This document shows positions 10,084-22,654 of a stretch of DNA of 64,000 nucleotides, in pieces. A program made the translations under genes and the position numbers. Under the pieces are notes generated by a model that saw only the letters and a program-made list of their open reading frames with translations, was not told the origin of the DNA and did not search any database. Each line of letters starts with the position of its first letter. Position 1 is the first letter of the stretch. The DNA lies in the NCBI GenBank assembly GCA_022497145.1, contig MU385931.1, forward strand, positions 1-64,000. The letters are read 5' to 3'. The DNA is from Rostrohypoxylon terebratum (lineage: Eukaryota; Ascomycota; Sordariomycetes; Xylariales; Hypoxylaceae).

Positions 10084-10090
10084 TTATATA
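10084..10090 (-). promoter_or_regulatory. TATA box of the lipase gene
   Basis: On the minus strand the sequence reads TATATAAGGG about 95 bp before the lipase start codon. That is a normal distance for a fungal TATA element and short leader. Confidence 0.5.
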
Positions 10091-11353
10091 TCCCGCTTGT
10101 AGACGCCATAATTCAATACCTTGTTTGTTCTTAATATTTTATTTAGAAAACTGTAATTTGCCTATCCCGGCAACGGCGTGTCCTCGAAGTTGCCCGAAAG
10201 CGTAAGGGCTGGCAGAATTTGCCCTTGCTTTTCGTACGGCGCCGCAATCCTTTACTGGAGACCGATCGCTAGCTGCGCCACGCTATCGATTGTTTTGGCT
10301 TAAGCACGGACGATGGACGGCTCGGTCCATTTATTGTCGCGTTTATCGTCCAATGGTCGTAGGAGAGCTGTCTGAAATCGACGTACGATTTCTACCCTTC
10401 ATTGGTCATGTTCCTCGTGGGTTTCACTCCTTGCATGCGGCGTATCACAGCATGGATGACCTAATTACGTCGATATAGTATCTCGCGCAGCCCGGTCCTA
10501 AACAAATTAGTAAGAAGTTTCCGGCTTGCAGAAATCATAGATGGGCAACTCACTGTGGCTTCGATTCGTACATCCCAATCTGCATATGAGCCATCCTTTT
10601 GCTATTATAACCCTCGTGTGCCTAGATCATGCCATCGACGTCACCATCATCTCTACTGCGATTCACCGATATACATTATCCTATACCGAATCAGAATCTC
10701 GGGTTCGCCCATATCAGTTAAGATACTTCAATTGCATTATTACACCAACAAGTTGAGAAGAAACCATCCTCCCCTTTACCCCTTTTTTGCTCGTGGGGCC
10801 CTTTCTAATCCATCGAAAATACGGGAAAACACCAGGCGCTTCGCTGGTCCTCAGCCTAATCTGCTCTTCAATTACAACCAAGATGTGGCTGACAGGTAGT
10901 TCCGAGCCTAGGCCTTAGGTTTCCCGCTAAGCAAATAGAATGTCCGCAATGTCGTCCGGGTAAATTTCGCGACCGCGAGATAAAGTGAGGGTATCTTTCC
11001 GATCCTCTACCAAAGGGATGAGTGAGCATTAGCGATGCTCTATCCATCTATTCTCCACCAACCCATCCCGATAGACAGGCTTGCTCCGGATCTTCCCCAT
11101 CACGGGTTTAACGCGACCAAAGAAATTTTATGAATAATTTAATAGTTAGTACGACCACAGCACGGCACCCTGCCTGGGCAGGTCCATGACAAGTCGCCAA
11201 ATATACTTGCCATCGTCGGCTTTATATTTGTAATTCCCCCATGACTATACCGTGTGATCCCGTAATAGGTATCGCGCGCACAGAATTGACAGTATGTGTG
11301 TTTTTTTTTCGACGCAACAGTCGTTGAGCCTGCTTCAAGGAGTACGGACGACC
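10091..11353. other. Intergenic, nothing recognised
   Basis: Open frames here (for example 10541-10899 on the plus strand) have no conserved-looking content. A poly-T run lies near 11302-11310. No repeats or RNA genes were recognised. Confidence 0.5.
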
Positions 11354-12483
11354 CTAAGAACACGGGTCAGGCTTGTATCGGATGGTGACACTATTCGCCG
11401 CGTGCTGACTGAGGCGAATATATGCCGCTTGCGCCTGAGCCCGGAAGCTACCAAACCCCCAAACGACTTCGTTTGATTCTTTGCCAGGTGTAAACTTCAG
11501 GAAGTCGGTGTCAAACCGAATATTCCACTTCTCTATAAAGAGATAGGTAAGCATTTCAGGGTTAACGAGCTCAGGGTCTCCGGTAATTGCTACCACCCGA
11601 GATTGGCCGTCGACGGGGGCAGGTTTCGTGCGAATTCGATGCCGTGAAACAGTTGTGGCATAGCCACGGACAGTAAACGGGTGGAGTGAATGCAAAAGCA
11701 GGAACGTCTGAGCTGCCGAGGCAGTAAAGAAGGTCAGTGAAGCTGCTGATGTGGGAATATTTACTTTCGTCATTGTCTCCTGAACATGAACCAACGGCGG
11801 AACGATGTGAGTTGCATAGATTGGTCCAATGCCTCTGATGCATCTGAGTAGCTCCGAGACGGTGCAATTTGGCGGCAGTCCCGCTATCCATAGTCTGCAG
11901 TTCAACTCATTGGGGATATCCGCGCTCCTATTGCGATATAAAGCGCGATTTCCGCGGTACCTTCTTGTCAAAGGACGCTCTCTCCCCTCTTGGTAGAGTA
12001 AGGTATCGGATCCAAATAAGTTCCTGGCCTCTCCTATTTCGGGCGGTAAATCATCCGGATTTTTTCGCCCCGTCAGGTACAAATGCCGACCTGGATTGCC
12101 ATCATTGTAGATATGAGCTGGTAATGCGGTCTCAACAAACGGAATTAAGTCATCCCTAAGTTGAGGCAGAGCATGCTGGATGTTGCTACAAGATTCCTAT
12201 GGGTTTTGAAAAACACCACTGCTTATGAGATTCTTGGATGGACCAAGACCTAGTCGTCGGCGATGTTCATTTAGAGTCTGCAGTGTCGCAATTCCATCTT
12301 TAACCAATGGATAGATTATAACTAATTTTAAGAGATGTTAGCTATGCTTAGGGACTTTCTTGGGTATAGTTGGTCGCCCATGAATAGTATCAAAAGAGGT
12401 ACAAGTACACTAGGTAGCTTACCACTATTGTCGCTAGAAGAGGTCGCGCCTCTATAATAAGTAGAGGAAGTTGTTCCCTCCAT
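11354..12483 (-). pseudogene. RRM-like RNA-binding protein gene interrupted by an in-frame TAG
   Basis: Exon 1 (12423-12483) starts with ATG and encodes MEGTTSSTYYRGATSSSDNS. A 101-bp intron (GTAAGC donor, GCTAAC branch, TTAG acceptor) leads to exon 2 (11354-12321). The joined frame is 343 codons long and reads as one coherent protein, except for a single TAG at codon 62 (12197-12199), in the context CCA TAG GAA. No in-frame intron would remove it. A CAG-to-TAG change (C to T, RIP-type) is the simplest explanation. The middle contains CRLWIAGLPPN, resembling the RNP2 strand of an RNA-recognition motif, followed by an RRM-like beta-alpha pattern; the C-terminal part may hold a second degenerate one. 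It could be a fresh null allele, a pseudogene or, less likely, a readthrough gene. Confidence 0.55.
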
Positions 12484-13705
12484 CCCTAGGTCTGGGAGGA
12501 AGGCAGCGATGCTAGTACGAATCCTTTAGGTTACCTAGCTGAAAGATTTAGGTATTGGGTAGGTATTGAAAAAAGATAAACTTGGTAGAACTCCAGGATG
12601 AATATTCTTGGTAAAGATTTCAGGAATTAATATCCTCAGCGTCGATCCAGGAGAATCTAGAAGAGTTCCTAATATGAAAACTACCCAGTTAAATAATCAA
12701 AGTTGCGAGTAGGGGTGGTAGGTCCTAGTAGATTGCCATATGATAGTTTCTGATCTAGAAAAGGAAGTCCGTCGAATTTGAAAAATATTCCTGGGAACCA
12801 TGGTGTTATATAGAGAGAATCCATCACAGATTGGTTGAATAAAAGGAGTCTCAAGAAAAGGCAGACTCAACATATCTGTGGCCAACGCTTGAATGATCGT
12901 GACTTAGAAGAACAGACCATAGTGCTTATATCGAGCTAGCCATCTTGAATTGTAACTTGAATGGTTTGTTTTCAACAATGGATGTTTATGAGAACCCAGT
13001 GTGATTAAGTGATTATTTAGGTAGGTATTCCTCGGCGAAGAATTTCCAATATTTTCCTCTAGTCACTGCAGGGTCGTTTGGCCTGCTTGGAGTAATAGAG
13101 GTTAGGTATTAATGACAAATAACTCGCTCTCTAGCTTCGTGTGACTTCGGTCATATTGCATAATAGTTCATAATATCATCTGAAATTTCCCATTATAAAT
13201 ATTTTGTCGCTGATGGTCAGACTAAAGTTGGCATTAACATCCTTTGACAAATGTTTAAATCAGACGACAAAGTCACATTTTCATCTCACTATGACGTATG
13301 AGCACAAATGCACCATTATTTGTACGTCTCTAGCTACTTCTTCGTAGTAGGCGGTTGCTAGTTTGGAGACTATTGTGGTAGGCAGGCTTCCAATGTTGTG
13401 AGCGTACTTTCTGGTTGTAAATATTCTATGGATGCTGGCAGGATCCGCCTTAGGTATTGGATAGGTACTAGCTCAGTATTTATACAGTAGTATCCACGGC
13501 ATGAAACAACTTTGAAAATACTTGAGCTGGATAGTTTAGAAGGTTTATCACGATTCTTGTAAATGGGAAGTTGCCTACCTGTATTTATCAAGCATACGGT
13601 ACTATACTCATGATAGACTAACCTTAGCAGCGGATGCTGGACCTTCCAGGAACAACACAGCAGCTCTGTAGAGAGTTTAAGCACTTGCCATGGTAATTAT
13701 GGATA
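12484..13705. other. AT-rich intergenic sequence
   Basis: This is AT-rich and repeat-poor. A 104-codon minus-strand frame (13370-13684) and a 63-codon one (12697-12885) have no recognisable content. TAGGTATT-like simple motifs recur. It may be decayed, RIP-affected sequence, but I see no element boundaries. Confidence 0.4.
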
Positions 13706-14290
13706 TCAAGGTGTGTGTAGCTTAGTAATGCTTGCAACAGCATTCTCCATTCTCCCGCCATTCTCTGCCAAGAAGAACCGCATCGATACCAGACCATCTA
13801 TACCAGATGGAATCCACATGGACACCCTATATAGATCACCCATTGAATCAGCGGCTGATGGGTGCTTGGCCATTCTTTCTTGCGTTGAGAATACCAACTC
13901 CAGTACAGTCTGATATGTCAATCCTACACGCCCCAGGGCCGGTAGCGGGCCCGGTCGGTAGTTGCAAAGCTCGTATAAGCATTATGGATCCTTTATAGAG
14001 ACGACATCGTTCCAATGCAGCCTCGCATGCGATAGGAGTCATCCACACATGGCCCGGAGCCTGATATGAGTCCTCAACATTATGCATGGATAGCTCATCA
14101 CCCATGTTTCCAGAACACAGCCTACAGCGGGGAGTGGGTATCGCCTCGGCTGCCTAATGGAGAGGGCCAATCATCGCATGCATCGCTCCGCTCGATGGGT
14201 AAGCTAAGAGACGTCTTGCCTCTTTTTCGCATACCTCAGAAACCTGGTTCGGCCAATGACCTCCCCGACACTTGTTCCAGTCACATATAG
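13706..14290 (-). pseudogene. Unassigned coding-like stretch with a frame change
   Basis: On the minus strand, a frame entering at about 14152 and running to 13850 reads plausibly as protein (RCRLCSGNMGDELS, then APGHVWMTPIACEAALERC). Good protein-like sequence then continues in a different frame (13706-13921; ERMAKHPSAADSMGDLYRVS). A possible upstream piece with a GTATGC donor lies near 14240-14285. I found no intron that joins the two frames, so this looks like a frameshifted remnant. I cannot name a family, and the evidence is only the appearance of the translations. Confidence 0.22.
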
Positions 14291-14479
14291 GTGCATGATA
14301 TTCCAACTTGAGGGCTGCTTAGATATCTAGGACTTTGCAGCAAGTATATAGCTACACATCACCTATCTCTTTTCCTCCCTCGAAAGATATCTACCTAGAA
14401 TCTAGATGTCTCTTCTCTCATCTATTTACTTTGTGTAGTCTATATCCTCAAGGTGCTACACAAGTCTTCCTAGCCCACA
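14291..14479. promoter_or_regulatory. Promoter and 5' leader of the AAA ATPase gene
   Basis: A short CT-rich stretch (about 14360-14430), typical of fungal promoters and leaders, precedes the start codon at 14480. Nothing else was identified. Confidence 0.35.
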
Positions 14480-16776
14480 ATGTCTTCAGACGCAGTAAGT
14501 GTTATTTAGTTGTGCACAAGCAAGCTCTGGCGACCACCAAGCAACACCATAAGATCAACATCACTGGAGTTATGAATGGTTATGTTAACACATTTCTAGA
14601 AGGACCTAGAGCCTACAGAGGCACCAACTCAGGAGCCCCAAGAGACACCAGCTCCCCAGACGGAGGTCCAGTCCCCCCCAGAGACCCAACCAGCACAAGA
14701 CCCCAAGGACACCACCGAGACCCAAGAAACTACAGAATCCTCGAAGTCCGAGGAGTCTGAGGAATCCAAAGATGGCAAGCCAATAGAAAAAGAAGAAGAA
14801 GAAGATGATGATGATGATGAAGACGAGAAGCTTATGAGGATGAAGTGCGAGCTCGCGCTCCTCGACAAGAAGTACGACTCGGACGGGAACAAAGTGTACA
14901 GCAAGCGCAAGGAGCGCGAAGAGGGCGACAAGCACTGGTGGAAGCTGTACGCCCTCACTGAGACACGGCACTACCACGAGAACGGCAACTTCAAGTGCAC
15001 ACGCCTACACGTGAACCCGCAGCCGCTGAAGCAGCTGCTCGAGGACGTCATCGAGGACTTCCCGTACGACCCCGTCGACGCCCAGGCCGACGTGACCTTC
15101 GACCTGCCGGCGTACTGCCTATTCTTCTACCGCGCGAAGCTAGAGGAAGTCGGCAACGAGCGGTTTAAGGAGGACAAGACGTCGCGCGCGCACTTGAAGC
15201 TGCTGCTGGACTGGGTGGACAAGGTGCACGAGGAGTCGTTCAAGGCGTCGCAGCGCTTCCACAGCAGCGAGCAGCGGCCCATCTCCTACGAGTACCTGTG
15301 GACGGCCTTCCGGCCCGGCAGCCTCGTGTACACCAAGGTGCAAGGCCAGCCGCGCGCCTACAAGCTGCGCGGGTTCTGGTACGAGACCGACAGCGAACCG
15401 TGTCTAGCCATCCGCGTGCAGTTCGTCGACTACGACGGCGAGAAGTTTGGTACGCGCAAGGACTTGTTCCGCATCCCGAAGTACTCGGGCGTCATGCGCT
15501 GCGCAGACTTGAACATCATGCCGCTGGACCTGCACACCGACGCGACATCCCTCTGCGCCCGTCTGCTCGAGCGCGGCCGCACGTTCCAATCGCTGACCGG
15601 CACCAATTTCCGACAATACACGGGCGTGGCTCTCAAGAAGAACGGGAACAGGTACGACCGGCACAACATCTCGGGCCGCGTCGTCGTGGATTGCAAGAAC
15701 TACCAGCGCTTCGAGCCGGACGACGACTTCGAGCTTGAGGACATGCCGCGCACGGAGGCCGCGAAGCGGCAGCGCACGCTGCGCAAGTACAACGAGGGCA
15801 TCGACACGAGCGACGCGGAGATCTTTGATGAGCTGACGGAGGAGGACTTGATAATCACGAACGCCACGGTGCGCGGGTTCGCATGGACGGTCAAGAAGTT
15901 CCTGGACTTCTTCGTTGAGAACTTGGCCCCCATCAAGTGGGATAAGACCTGCTTCGACCAGCTGGTGTTGAACCCGACGATGAAGAAGACGGTCCAGGCT
16001 ATGGTTACGACGCACGCGCGTCGTGGCCTCGATGGGCCTGGCATCGATGATATTGTCGAGGGTAAAGGCAGAGGCCTTGTGATGGTGCTTCATGGCCCGC
16101 CGGGTGTAGGAAAAACCTTGACTGCCGAGTGTGTGGCGGAATCCGTGAATCGTCCACTCTACATGGTATCTGCCGGTGATCTAGGCACCGATAGTTACCA
16201 TCTCGAGGTAAAGCTAGGTCAGATCATGGATATCGCCACTACTTGGGGCGCCGTTCTGTTGATCGACGAAGCCGACGTGTTCCTCGAGCGTCGAAGCTTG
16301 CATGATCTACAACGAAACGCAATGGTGACGGTTTTCCTAAGAGTTCTCGAGTGTACGTGGCCCCCGAAATTAATCAACCCCCCCCTTTCCTTAGTATGAA
16401 AGCTGACTTTGATTCTGCAGACTACCGCGGCATCCTCTTCCTCACCACGAACCGCGTAGCTACTTTCGACGATGCTTTTACCAGCCGTATCCACGTCCCT
16501 CTAAGATACACAAACCTGTCCGAGCCCTCGCGCCGACAGATTTGGCGCAACTTCTGCAACCGCGTTCCCGGTGGTGTGGATATCAGCGAGAAGGATCTGG
16601 ATCTCCTAGCCAAGCCGGAACTCAACGGTCGCCAGATCAAGAACATCGTCAAGGCCGCCGAGAGCTTGGCCGCGTTCGATGGACGCAAACTCGATGCCGC
16701 GGCGCTCCGGTCCTTTACTAATGTCCAGAGCGACTTTGAGCGGGACTGGATGGAGTTTGTTGATATTGCGGAGTAA
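14480..16776 (+). CDS. Fungal AAA ATPase (DUF7025 + AAA core), 707 aa
   Basis: The three exons are 14480-14494 (five codons), 14600-16352 and 16421-16776, with introns of 105 and 68 bp that join in frame. The N-terminal 83 residues are Pro/Glu/Thr-rich and end in a run of Glu then Asp (codons near 14790-14826). The middle matches the DUF7025-type domain that fungi place before an AAA module (segments EYLWTAFRPGSLVYT and YKLRGFWYE). The AAA core has Walker A GPPGVGKT at residues 504-511, Walker B LLIDEAD at about 556-562, and sensor/arginine-finger parts in LFLTTNRVATFDDAFTSRIH. Only one AAA domain is present. Members of this expanded Pezizomycotina family are mostly uncharacterised, so the substrate is unknown. 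The very GC-rich codon use indicates an expressed gene. Confidence 0.88.
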
Positions 16777-17442
16777 TTTTGGATATTTCCGGTTGGTCTA
16801 GGTTTTTCAAGCGGGAATCTTGGTGTGGATATGGTCTAGCCTAGGTATGCAATTGGTATAATAGATAACATGGATCGAATTAACTGCACCCATAATTGGC
16901 CGGTATCGTCCTCGTGATATCCATGCATACTTTGAAAGCATTGAAGTGCTATTCATCGTGAACCTCTGCTTCCGACGGGTTCTAAACTCATGTCGCTCAC
17001 AGATATCGGCATGAACATCTATGTTATTGGTGCCAGCATAGCTGTCGACGAGTAGATCATTTCCTAGGAGCTCTGGTATACTAGCAGATAAGTGGTCAAC
17101 CATCTAATGTCCTTGCTGACGTGAGCTCAAAGATTACAAGGATTACTAGAAAGGGAAGATGGGGAGATCCAAAGTGGAAGCAGAGTGTCATCTTGGGGGC
17201 TCGACCACTCCATATTCATAGATTATGCTTATACATACATACCAATAAAATGAGAACATACCGCACCGCACCGCACCGCACTCAACCCCTAGAGTCTGAT
17301 ACCTCTTAGAAATTTGAAATTTTCGTATCTCATATTCTAAATCCACGCCTATCCTCTATATAGAGTTAAGCCCAACCCGAAAACAGGCGAACAATGCGGT
17401 CCTGCTGAGCCTCCAGCGGCGCCATCGCGCGGTAGAATAGGT
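16777..17442. other. Intergenic between AAA ATPase and M16 protease
   Basis: The 3' ends of two convergent genes face each other here. A short tandem array of CCGCA units lies at about 17262-17281. No gene is supported. Confidence 0.5.
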
Positions 17443-20400
17443 CTATTTTTCATCCTCCTCTGACTCGTAGGAGCCTTCGGAACCTTCGTCGTCCTCATCA
17501 TCTTCATCCTCGCCGCCTTCATCGTTCTCGCCATCTTCCTCGCCATCTGGGGCCTCCAGGCCATAGTCGCCGGAGAAATCGGAAAGTTGCTTAATCTCAG
17601 TTTTATAACCCATCTCTTGGAAATCTTTCTCCATTTGCTACACAGATGAATTAGCATGTTATAACTCAGTATCACAATGAGAAGTCACCTTACCTCTGTC
17701 ATCGCGTGTGCGCAGCAAACAACAACATTGCTCTTTCCAGGTTCAAACAAGGGTAGCAGGAAGGTTTTCATAGCATGTTTGATGTCATCGACAGTGACAG
17801 TTCTGACCTTCGCCAGCATTTTAGTGTTGTAATCGGGTTCAAGCCCCCTTACAACACCATTGATGTAATTTTGCATAGCTGCAGTAGCCATGGTAGCTTG
17901 TTCGTCTGCTAGAGCCATCACCAACTGGCTGATTGCGCCCTCGATCATAGGTTTTTCGAAGGCCACACTGCCATCCACTAGCGCCGTGATGGCATCGCGG
18001 GCGGCCACTATTGCCTTGGATGCAAGGGGGGACCTGTACACTTTGAAGTGTAAGTATCCACCATCTAACTCCTTCGCAAAATAGGCGCCATATGCTAAGC
18101 CATTTCCGCGAACAGCGTTCCATAATGTGCCCTCTACAGTCTCGAGATACTGCATAGCAACTAGGAGAGCAGGAACCGCCGGATCGGAGAACGAGGTCAA
18201 ACCCTTGCCTGAATTAATAGCATAAGAGCTATCAATTGCTCTCATAGGAATAATCGTCGCGCCTACGGAGCCAGGGTTACGACCTTCGTCATTGAGGAGC
18301 GTATAGGGTTTTACAATAGGAACGATAGCCTCGACGTTCTCCTTGAGCGACTTAGAAAGTATATCCCAAGCCTTGACAGGATCAGGTAGCTTCGAGTTCG
18401 AAACATCAGCCGTAACCAGGATGCGGAGGTTGTCGGGGGTAAAGAGGGACTTCCGGAGTTCCTCGAAACGCGATAATACTGCATCGGGATCCTTCTCGAG
18501 GAGCTTCTTGAGCCGTTTAAGGTAAACAGCCTTGACAAGAGTACGCTTTGCCACCATGAGGGAGGAAGGATCATTGTGAATGGCGATTTCCACTTCGCTG
18601 GTCATAACCCTGCCATCGCGTTTCGACTCTGGTACATCCGCCAGTTGCTTGGCAATGCCCGCCTTTAAACGGGTGATGTCAAAAATACTATCGAACATCA
18701 TCCTACGGATCCATTCAATAGCAGTGGCGTACTTCTCTGGTTCGACTTGGAAACGAATGAGGATGCTTTCCGAATCTCCAAATTTGTTGCCCGAATCTAG
18801 GCTATAGCTGACTGTGTCCTTCTCTAGCTCCATGACCACCTGCTCGAAGGACAAGGTCTCGTTCCCGCATTTGATAGGCGTGTTGAAGAAATTATCGCTG
18901 AAGATGGAAAGCAAGGGCTTTAGTTCAACGGGGAGTTTAGAAGTACCGACATGGACTGCGATATGCACAAAGTTGGTCCTAACATCTTCGAATTGCATAA
19001 AGATGGGCGAAGCAGACGATGTCTTGTCAATGACTTTTTGCGCAGGGTTCTGGTGAACTCCAAGTTTACGAGCCAGACCAGAGCGAGCAGTTTGGGATTC
19101 TATGAAGTGGATTGATTCAACGGGAGGTACTTGCCATTTCTCCAGTAGCGAAGCCGGTATTTCGACCTCATTCTGCTTTTTGGCATCTTCGAGTTTCTTG
19201 GCTAATTTTGCCAGGCCTGCTGCACCTAGTTCTTGTTTTCTCTTCTCAATCCTTGCCATCTCGTCTTCCTTTAGCTTCGTGGCCAATTTGAGAGATGGTT
19301 TCCCAAGAATCGAAACATGATGAGCATCGGAAATCCATTTCTTCAGGAAATCACGCCATTGTTCGTCGGTCCACTTTTCTAAGTGGTCGTATTCACTAAG
19401 ACCAGCAAGTTCTTTGAGGGTTGAGCCATCCCGGTTGCCGAAAAGATAATCTGTCACGATATTCAATGCGTAATATTGCTCAGACTCTTCTGCCTGAGCC
19501 TTCACCTGCCGTCTCTCCCTTTGAATACACTCGTGGATATATGCCATGTCTAGAGGTTTGGAGGCAACTTCCTTCAACAAAGAAATGAGGCGCTTTTCAA
19601 CAAATTCCAGCTTTTCTGTGGCGACACCGGTAGGCTGGAGCCATATCACGCTATTTGGACGAGTATCGACCAAGTATGATATGGAACTGGCGAGCTCTTC
19701 TTTCTCAACCATAACATTCTCCAATACTGCGACGGAGGATCCGCTTAGGTAAGTCAAGAGGATATTCAAAGCAGTCGACTCAATAACATTAGTACAGTTA
19801 GGTCCGAAGAATGCGATAGCCATATCGCCGGTAGATTCGTCTTCTTCCGGAAACTCGACCGTCTCGACAACCGTTTTCTGGAGAGGGGGTGGTTGTGCAG
19901 ACTCTATCCAAGGTCGTTTAAATGGGGCATTTATAGGAGGAATATCGTCCATAACGCTCTCCTCAAATTGGTCCATTATACTGAGAAGGTGGTCGTGGTT
20001 TACTTCGCCAATGATGATAACACACATGTTCCGCGGTTGATACATGGCCCTGTGGAACTCACGTATCCTCTCTGGTGTCAAAACTCGTAGAGCTTCCATC
20101 ATGCCACCGGTCTCGTAACGGAAGCCGACATTTTCTGGGTAAAGAAGGCGCCGGGCTTGAAGATCCATGAGCTCCCCGCTCGTATACTGCACACCTTGCA
20201 TTTCCGAGTAGACAACGCCGGCGTCTTTTCCCTCGCCATTGACATGGTGGACCTCGGTGAGACACGCCGCATCGGTCAACGTTGGAACAATAAGGTGTTC
20301 GAGATATACGGGCAAAATCTGGGCGAAGCCTTCCCATCCAGCAGTCTCGAGAGTATATGCTGTTTGATCGGTAGCTGTCCAAGCATTGGTGGTTCCATAA

Positions 20401-20672
20401 GCCCTAGATGCTAGCTTATCCAATAACCCCTTGTATTGGTAACTCTTAGAGCCCATGAAAACTAGGTGTTCAAGGGTGTGAGGTGCTCCTGAATCGTCGA
20501 AGATTTCGGTCGCTAAGGTGAAGTAGCCGTTGACTTTGGGACCCTCTCGATCGGCCACGATGACCTGCATTCCACTTCTCTCAGATTCATACTGAGTAAT
20601 TTTTGTGTGGGCGTAATCAGTGTTGAATTGCTGGATCCTACGAAATCGCACACTTGGGCCTTGAGAACCCAT
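17443..20672 (-). CDS. M16-family zinc metalloprotease, YOL098C/Sdd3-type, 1057 aa
   Basis: The coding exons are 17694-20672 and 17443-17637; the 56-bp intron (GTAAGG ... TGTAG) falls just before the C-terminal segment. I start at ATG 20672 because the open frame beyond it begins only with TTG. The inverted zinc motif HTLEH (residues 65-69) lies in the first M16 domain, with the downstream acidic helix in GVVYSEMQG as third-ligand region. Three further inactive M16-type domains follow, giving a clam-shell protease of the presequence-protease/insulysin superfamily. Sequence style and length match yeast YOL098C and its animal homologue C05D11.1, which are cytosolic and poorly understood. The last exon encodes a very acidic tail (a run of Glu and Asp with Gly/Ser), which is unusual for a protease end. 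A role in peptide clearance is inferred from the family. Confidence 0.88.
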
Positions 20673-20926
20673 CTTGAGCAAAAATGACTGAGATAAGATG
20701 ACTTGAGAGTAACTGTTTCACTTATTAGCCTAGTATCAATCTAGCTAGGATATCAGAAAATAGTAAACGAGAGCGGTATGACTTTGCGAATGAGCGAATA
20801 TAGAACATTGTTCAGTGAGTTAAATGCTATTTTATAGTATTATAAATGGGCAGATGTAGACAGCTCAATGCTGGGAAGACTGCTTGAATCAGTGAAAGAG
20901 ACTCAATGTGCGGTCAAGGTACGTCG

Positions 20927-21187
20927 TCACGGGCTTTTTGGACTAGTAAGACTCCACTCATAAGGGTGAGATGTAAGAAGTAGATGGAAATTCCGCTTCT
21001 GCATCAGATCCTTCCCGCTGTTACACACCATTAATTGCCTATGCAAACTCTCCAACTTCGTAACAACATGAGGCAAATTTTCATACCCAGTATCTTTGAC
21101 TTTGTCCTGACAGACCATGAATAGTATGGCAGCGATAGCGGCAAGAATGGCAACAATAGATGCCTGAGCTGAGATGTGACCGAACAT
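20927..21187 (-). CDS. Possible small single-pass membrane protein, 86 aa
   Basis: The frame opens with MFGHISAQASIVAILAAIAA, in which residues 9-25 form a good hydrophobic helix (signal anchor). A polar helical segment (VTKLESLHRQL) follows. There are no introns and no recognised family. Chance open frames of this size are common in this window, so confidence is low. It lies 255 bp upstream of the M16 protease start, on the same strand. Confidence 0.22.
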   Translation of the reverse strand: MFGHISAQASIVAILAAIAAILFMVCQDKVKDTGYENLPHVVTKLESLHRQLMVCNSGKDLMQKRNFHLLLTSHPYEWSLTSPKSP

Positions 21188-21754
21188 AGTGTCCTGAGTG
21201 AGCCGTATAGGGCGACGCTCACATCAACGAGGCTATGTAGAGGCACGAGACTAGGAGGATTGGGGGGTAACGGACAAACGGGTATTACCCGTATGGAGTC
21301 ATGGTGTGTGATGTGAGAGAGAGGAGGTATTGTGCTCAATCCGGGGAATGCAAGTCTCGGATGATGAGGTCTGACAAGGACGTGACAAGGACACTCTTCT
21401 TACATACCACTGCTTATGTTGATAGACAGGTGTGTGTGGTGACACAGCAGTACACCAATAAGATCCTGGTGAAAATCGGGCCAAGTCAAATCTGATCCAA
21501 GTTGAAGCGACCAACGTTCGGGTACCAAGGATGAGAGGCAGATTGGCAGATGATGTGTGCGTTAGGCACGCAGTAGCTTCATGAATGTCAATGTCGTCTG
21601 TCAATGTCGTCTAGATTATTCGGACATGGGCGTAGATGGGGAAGATTAGAGCGATGTTTTATACAAAGACAATTGAAATCTCACGTGAATAATTGCGCGG
21701 TATGGATGAGAAGATGAGTCTATTATGGGCGGTCAGATAGGTGGCGGGTAGCAA

Positions 21755-21796
21755 AGTGAGGTGTGAGGTGTGAGGTGTGAGGTGTGAGGTATGAGG
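21755..21796. repeat. Tandem heptamer repeat (GTGTGAG)n
   Basis: About five and a half head-to-tail copies of GTGAGGT/GTGTGAG occur, the last one with a single change (ATGAGG). It is a simple minisatellite with no obvious function. Confidence 0.85.
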
Positions 21797-22654
21797 AGGG
21801 AAGTTGTTGTGAGGCTTCAGTTGAGAGTTGCAAGTTGCAAAGAGTGAAAAGTCAAAGTCAAAATCAAAAACTAAAATGAAGATACGTCAATGACCACTGC
21901 CAGTGACAGCTGCAATTGCCAACTGCAATTGTTGCGCAAGCGCCTTAGCACCTTAGCAAGGTTCCCGATATTTCTCCTAATGAAATTCAAATTCAAATCC
22001 CTTTGCTCTAAAAAATGACCCCGCGGCGGGGTACTACACAGGTACAGTACCTACCACCGTATTGATGTACCCTGCCAGCCTGCCCGAGTGGACATCCATG
22101 ATGCAGGTTGACGCGCTTAAGGCAAGCGCTAAGCGCTAACAATTAAGCGATTACCGATAGAGTGGGTCATGACCTTCCTGCCTTCCCATGGATACTGGAT
22201 AATAGTATGATCCCCTGCCCGATATGACCTATCATAAAGTAATAATGACGGTATGAAAAGTGGCCTGAGCTTTGCGACAAGGTTGGAGCTTTTCATCTTA
22301 ATGGCAGCAAGTAATGGCTATGACCTGTTCTTTCGATTACATAACCCAACTTTTATTGAAGCTATCGCCAAATCACTTCTTTGTGAGCTCCATACTTCCG
22401 TATTTTAGGTACTTCTACGGCCATACGTTCGAAACACTTCTTAAACATAATGCATAATGCATAATAGAAGCTAAATCTAGTCTCTTATAGCTATATAAGA
22501 CATGTACCATATCAAACGACAACGAATGCCGACATCTTTATTACCGTCATCCCCTATGCATTCCGCTGAAGTTTGCGACCGAAGCTTCTAGCCGACAAAT
22601 CCCACACATATACGAAGAGACAGTGTTATAGACGCGAACTCTATAGAAACTGCC

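Larger units (their letters stand above)
20673..22654. other. Divergent intergenic region between M16 protease and ZW10 genes
   Basis: This is a nearly 2-kb region. A small minus-strand frame of 86 codons (20927-21187) starts with ATG and encodes an N-terminal hydrophobic helix, but nothing else supports it; it is listed separately. The heptamer array at 21755-21796 lies here. Near 22020-22032 there is a GC-rich CCCCGCGGCGGGG patch inside AT-rich sequence. No RNA gene was recognised. Confidence 0.45.

Noticed and set aside
15298..15738. Long open frames overlapping the AAA ATPase on both strands
   Set aside because: They are shadow frames caused by very GC-rich codon use; only the AAA frame carries motifs and splice joins.
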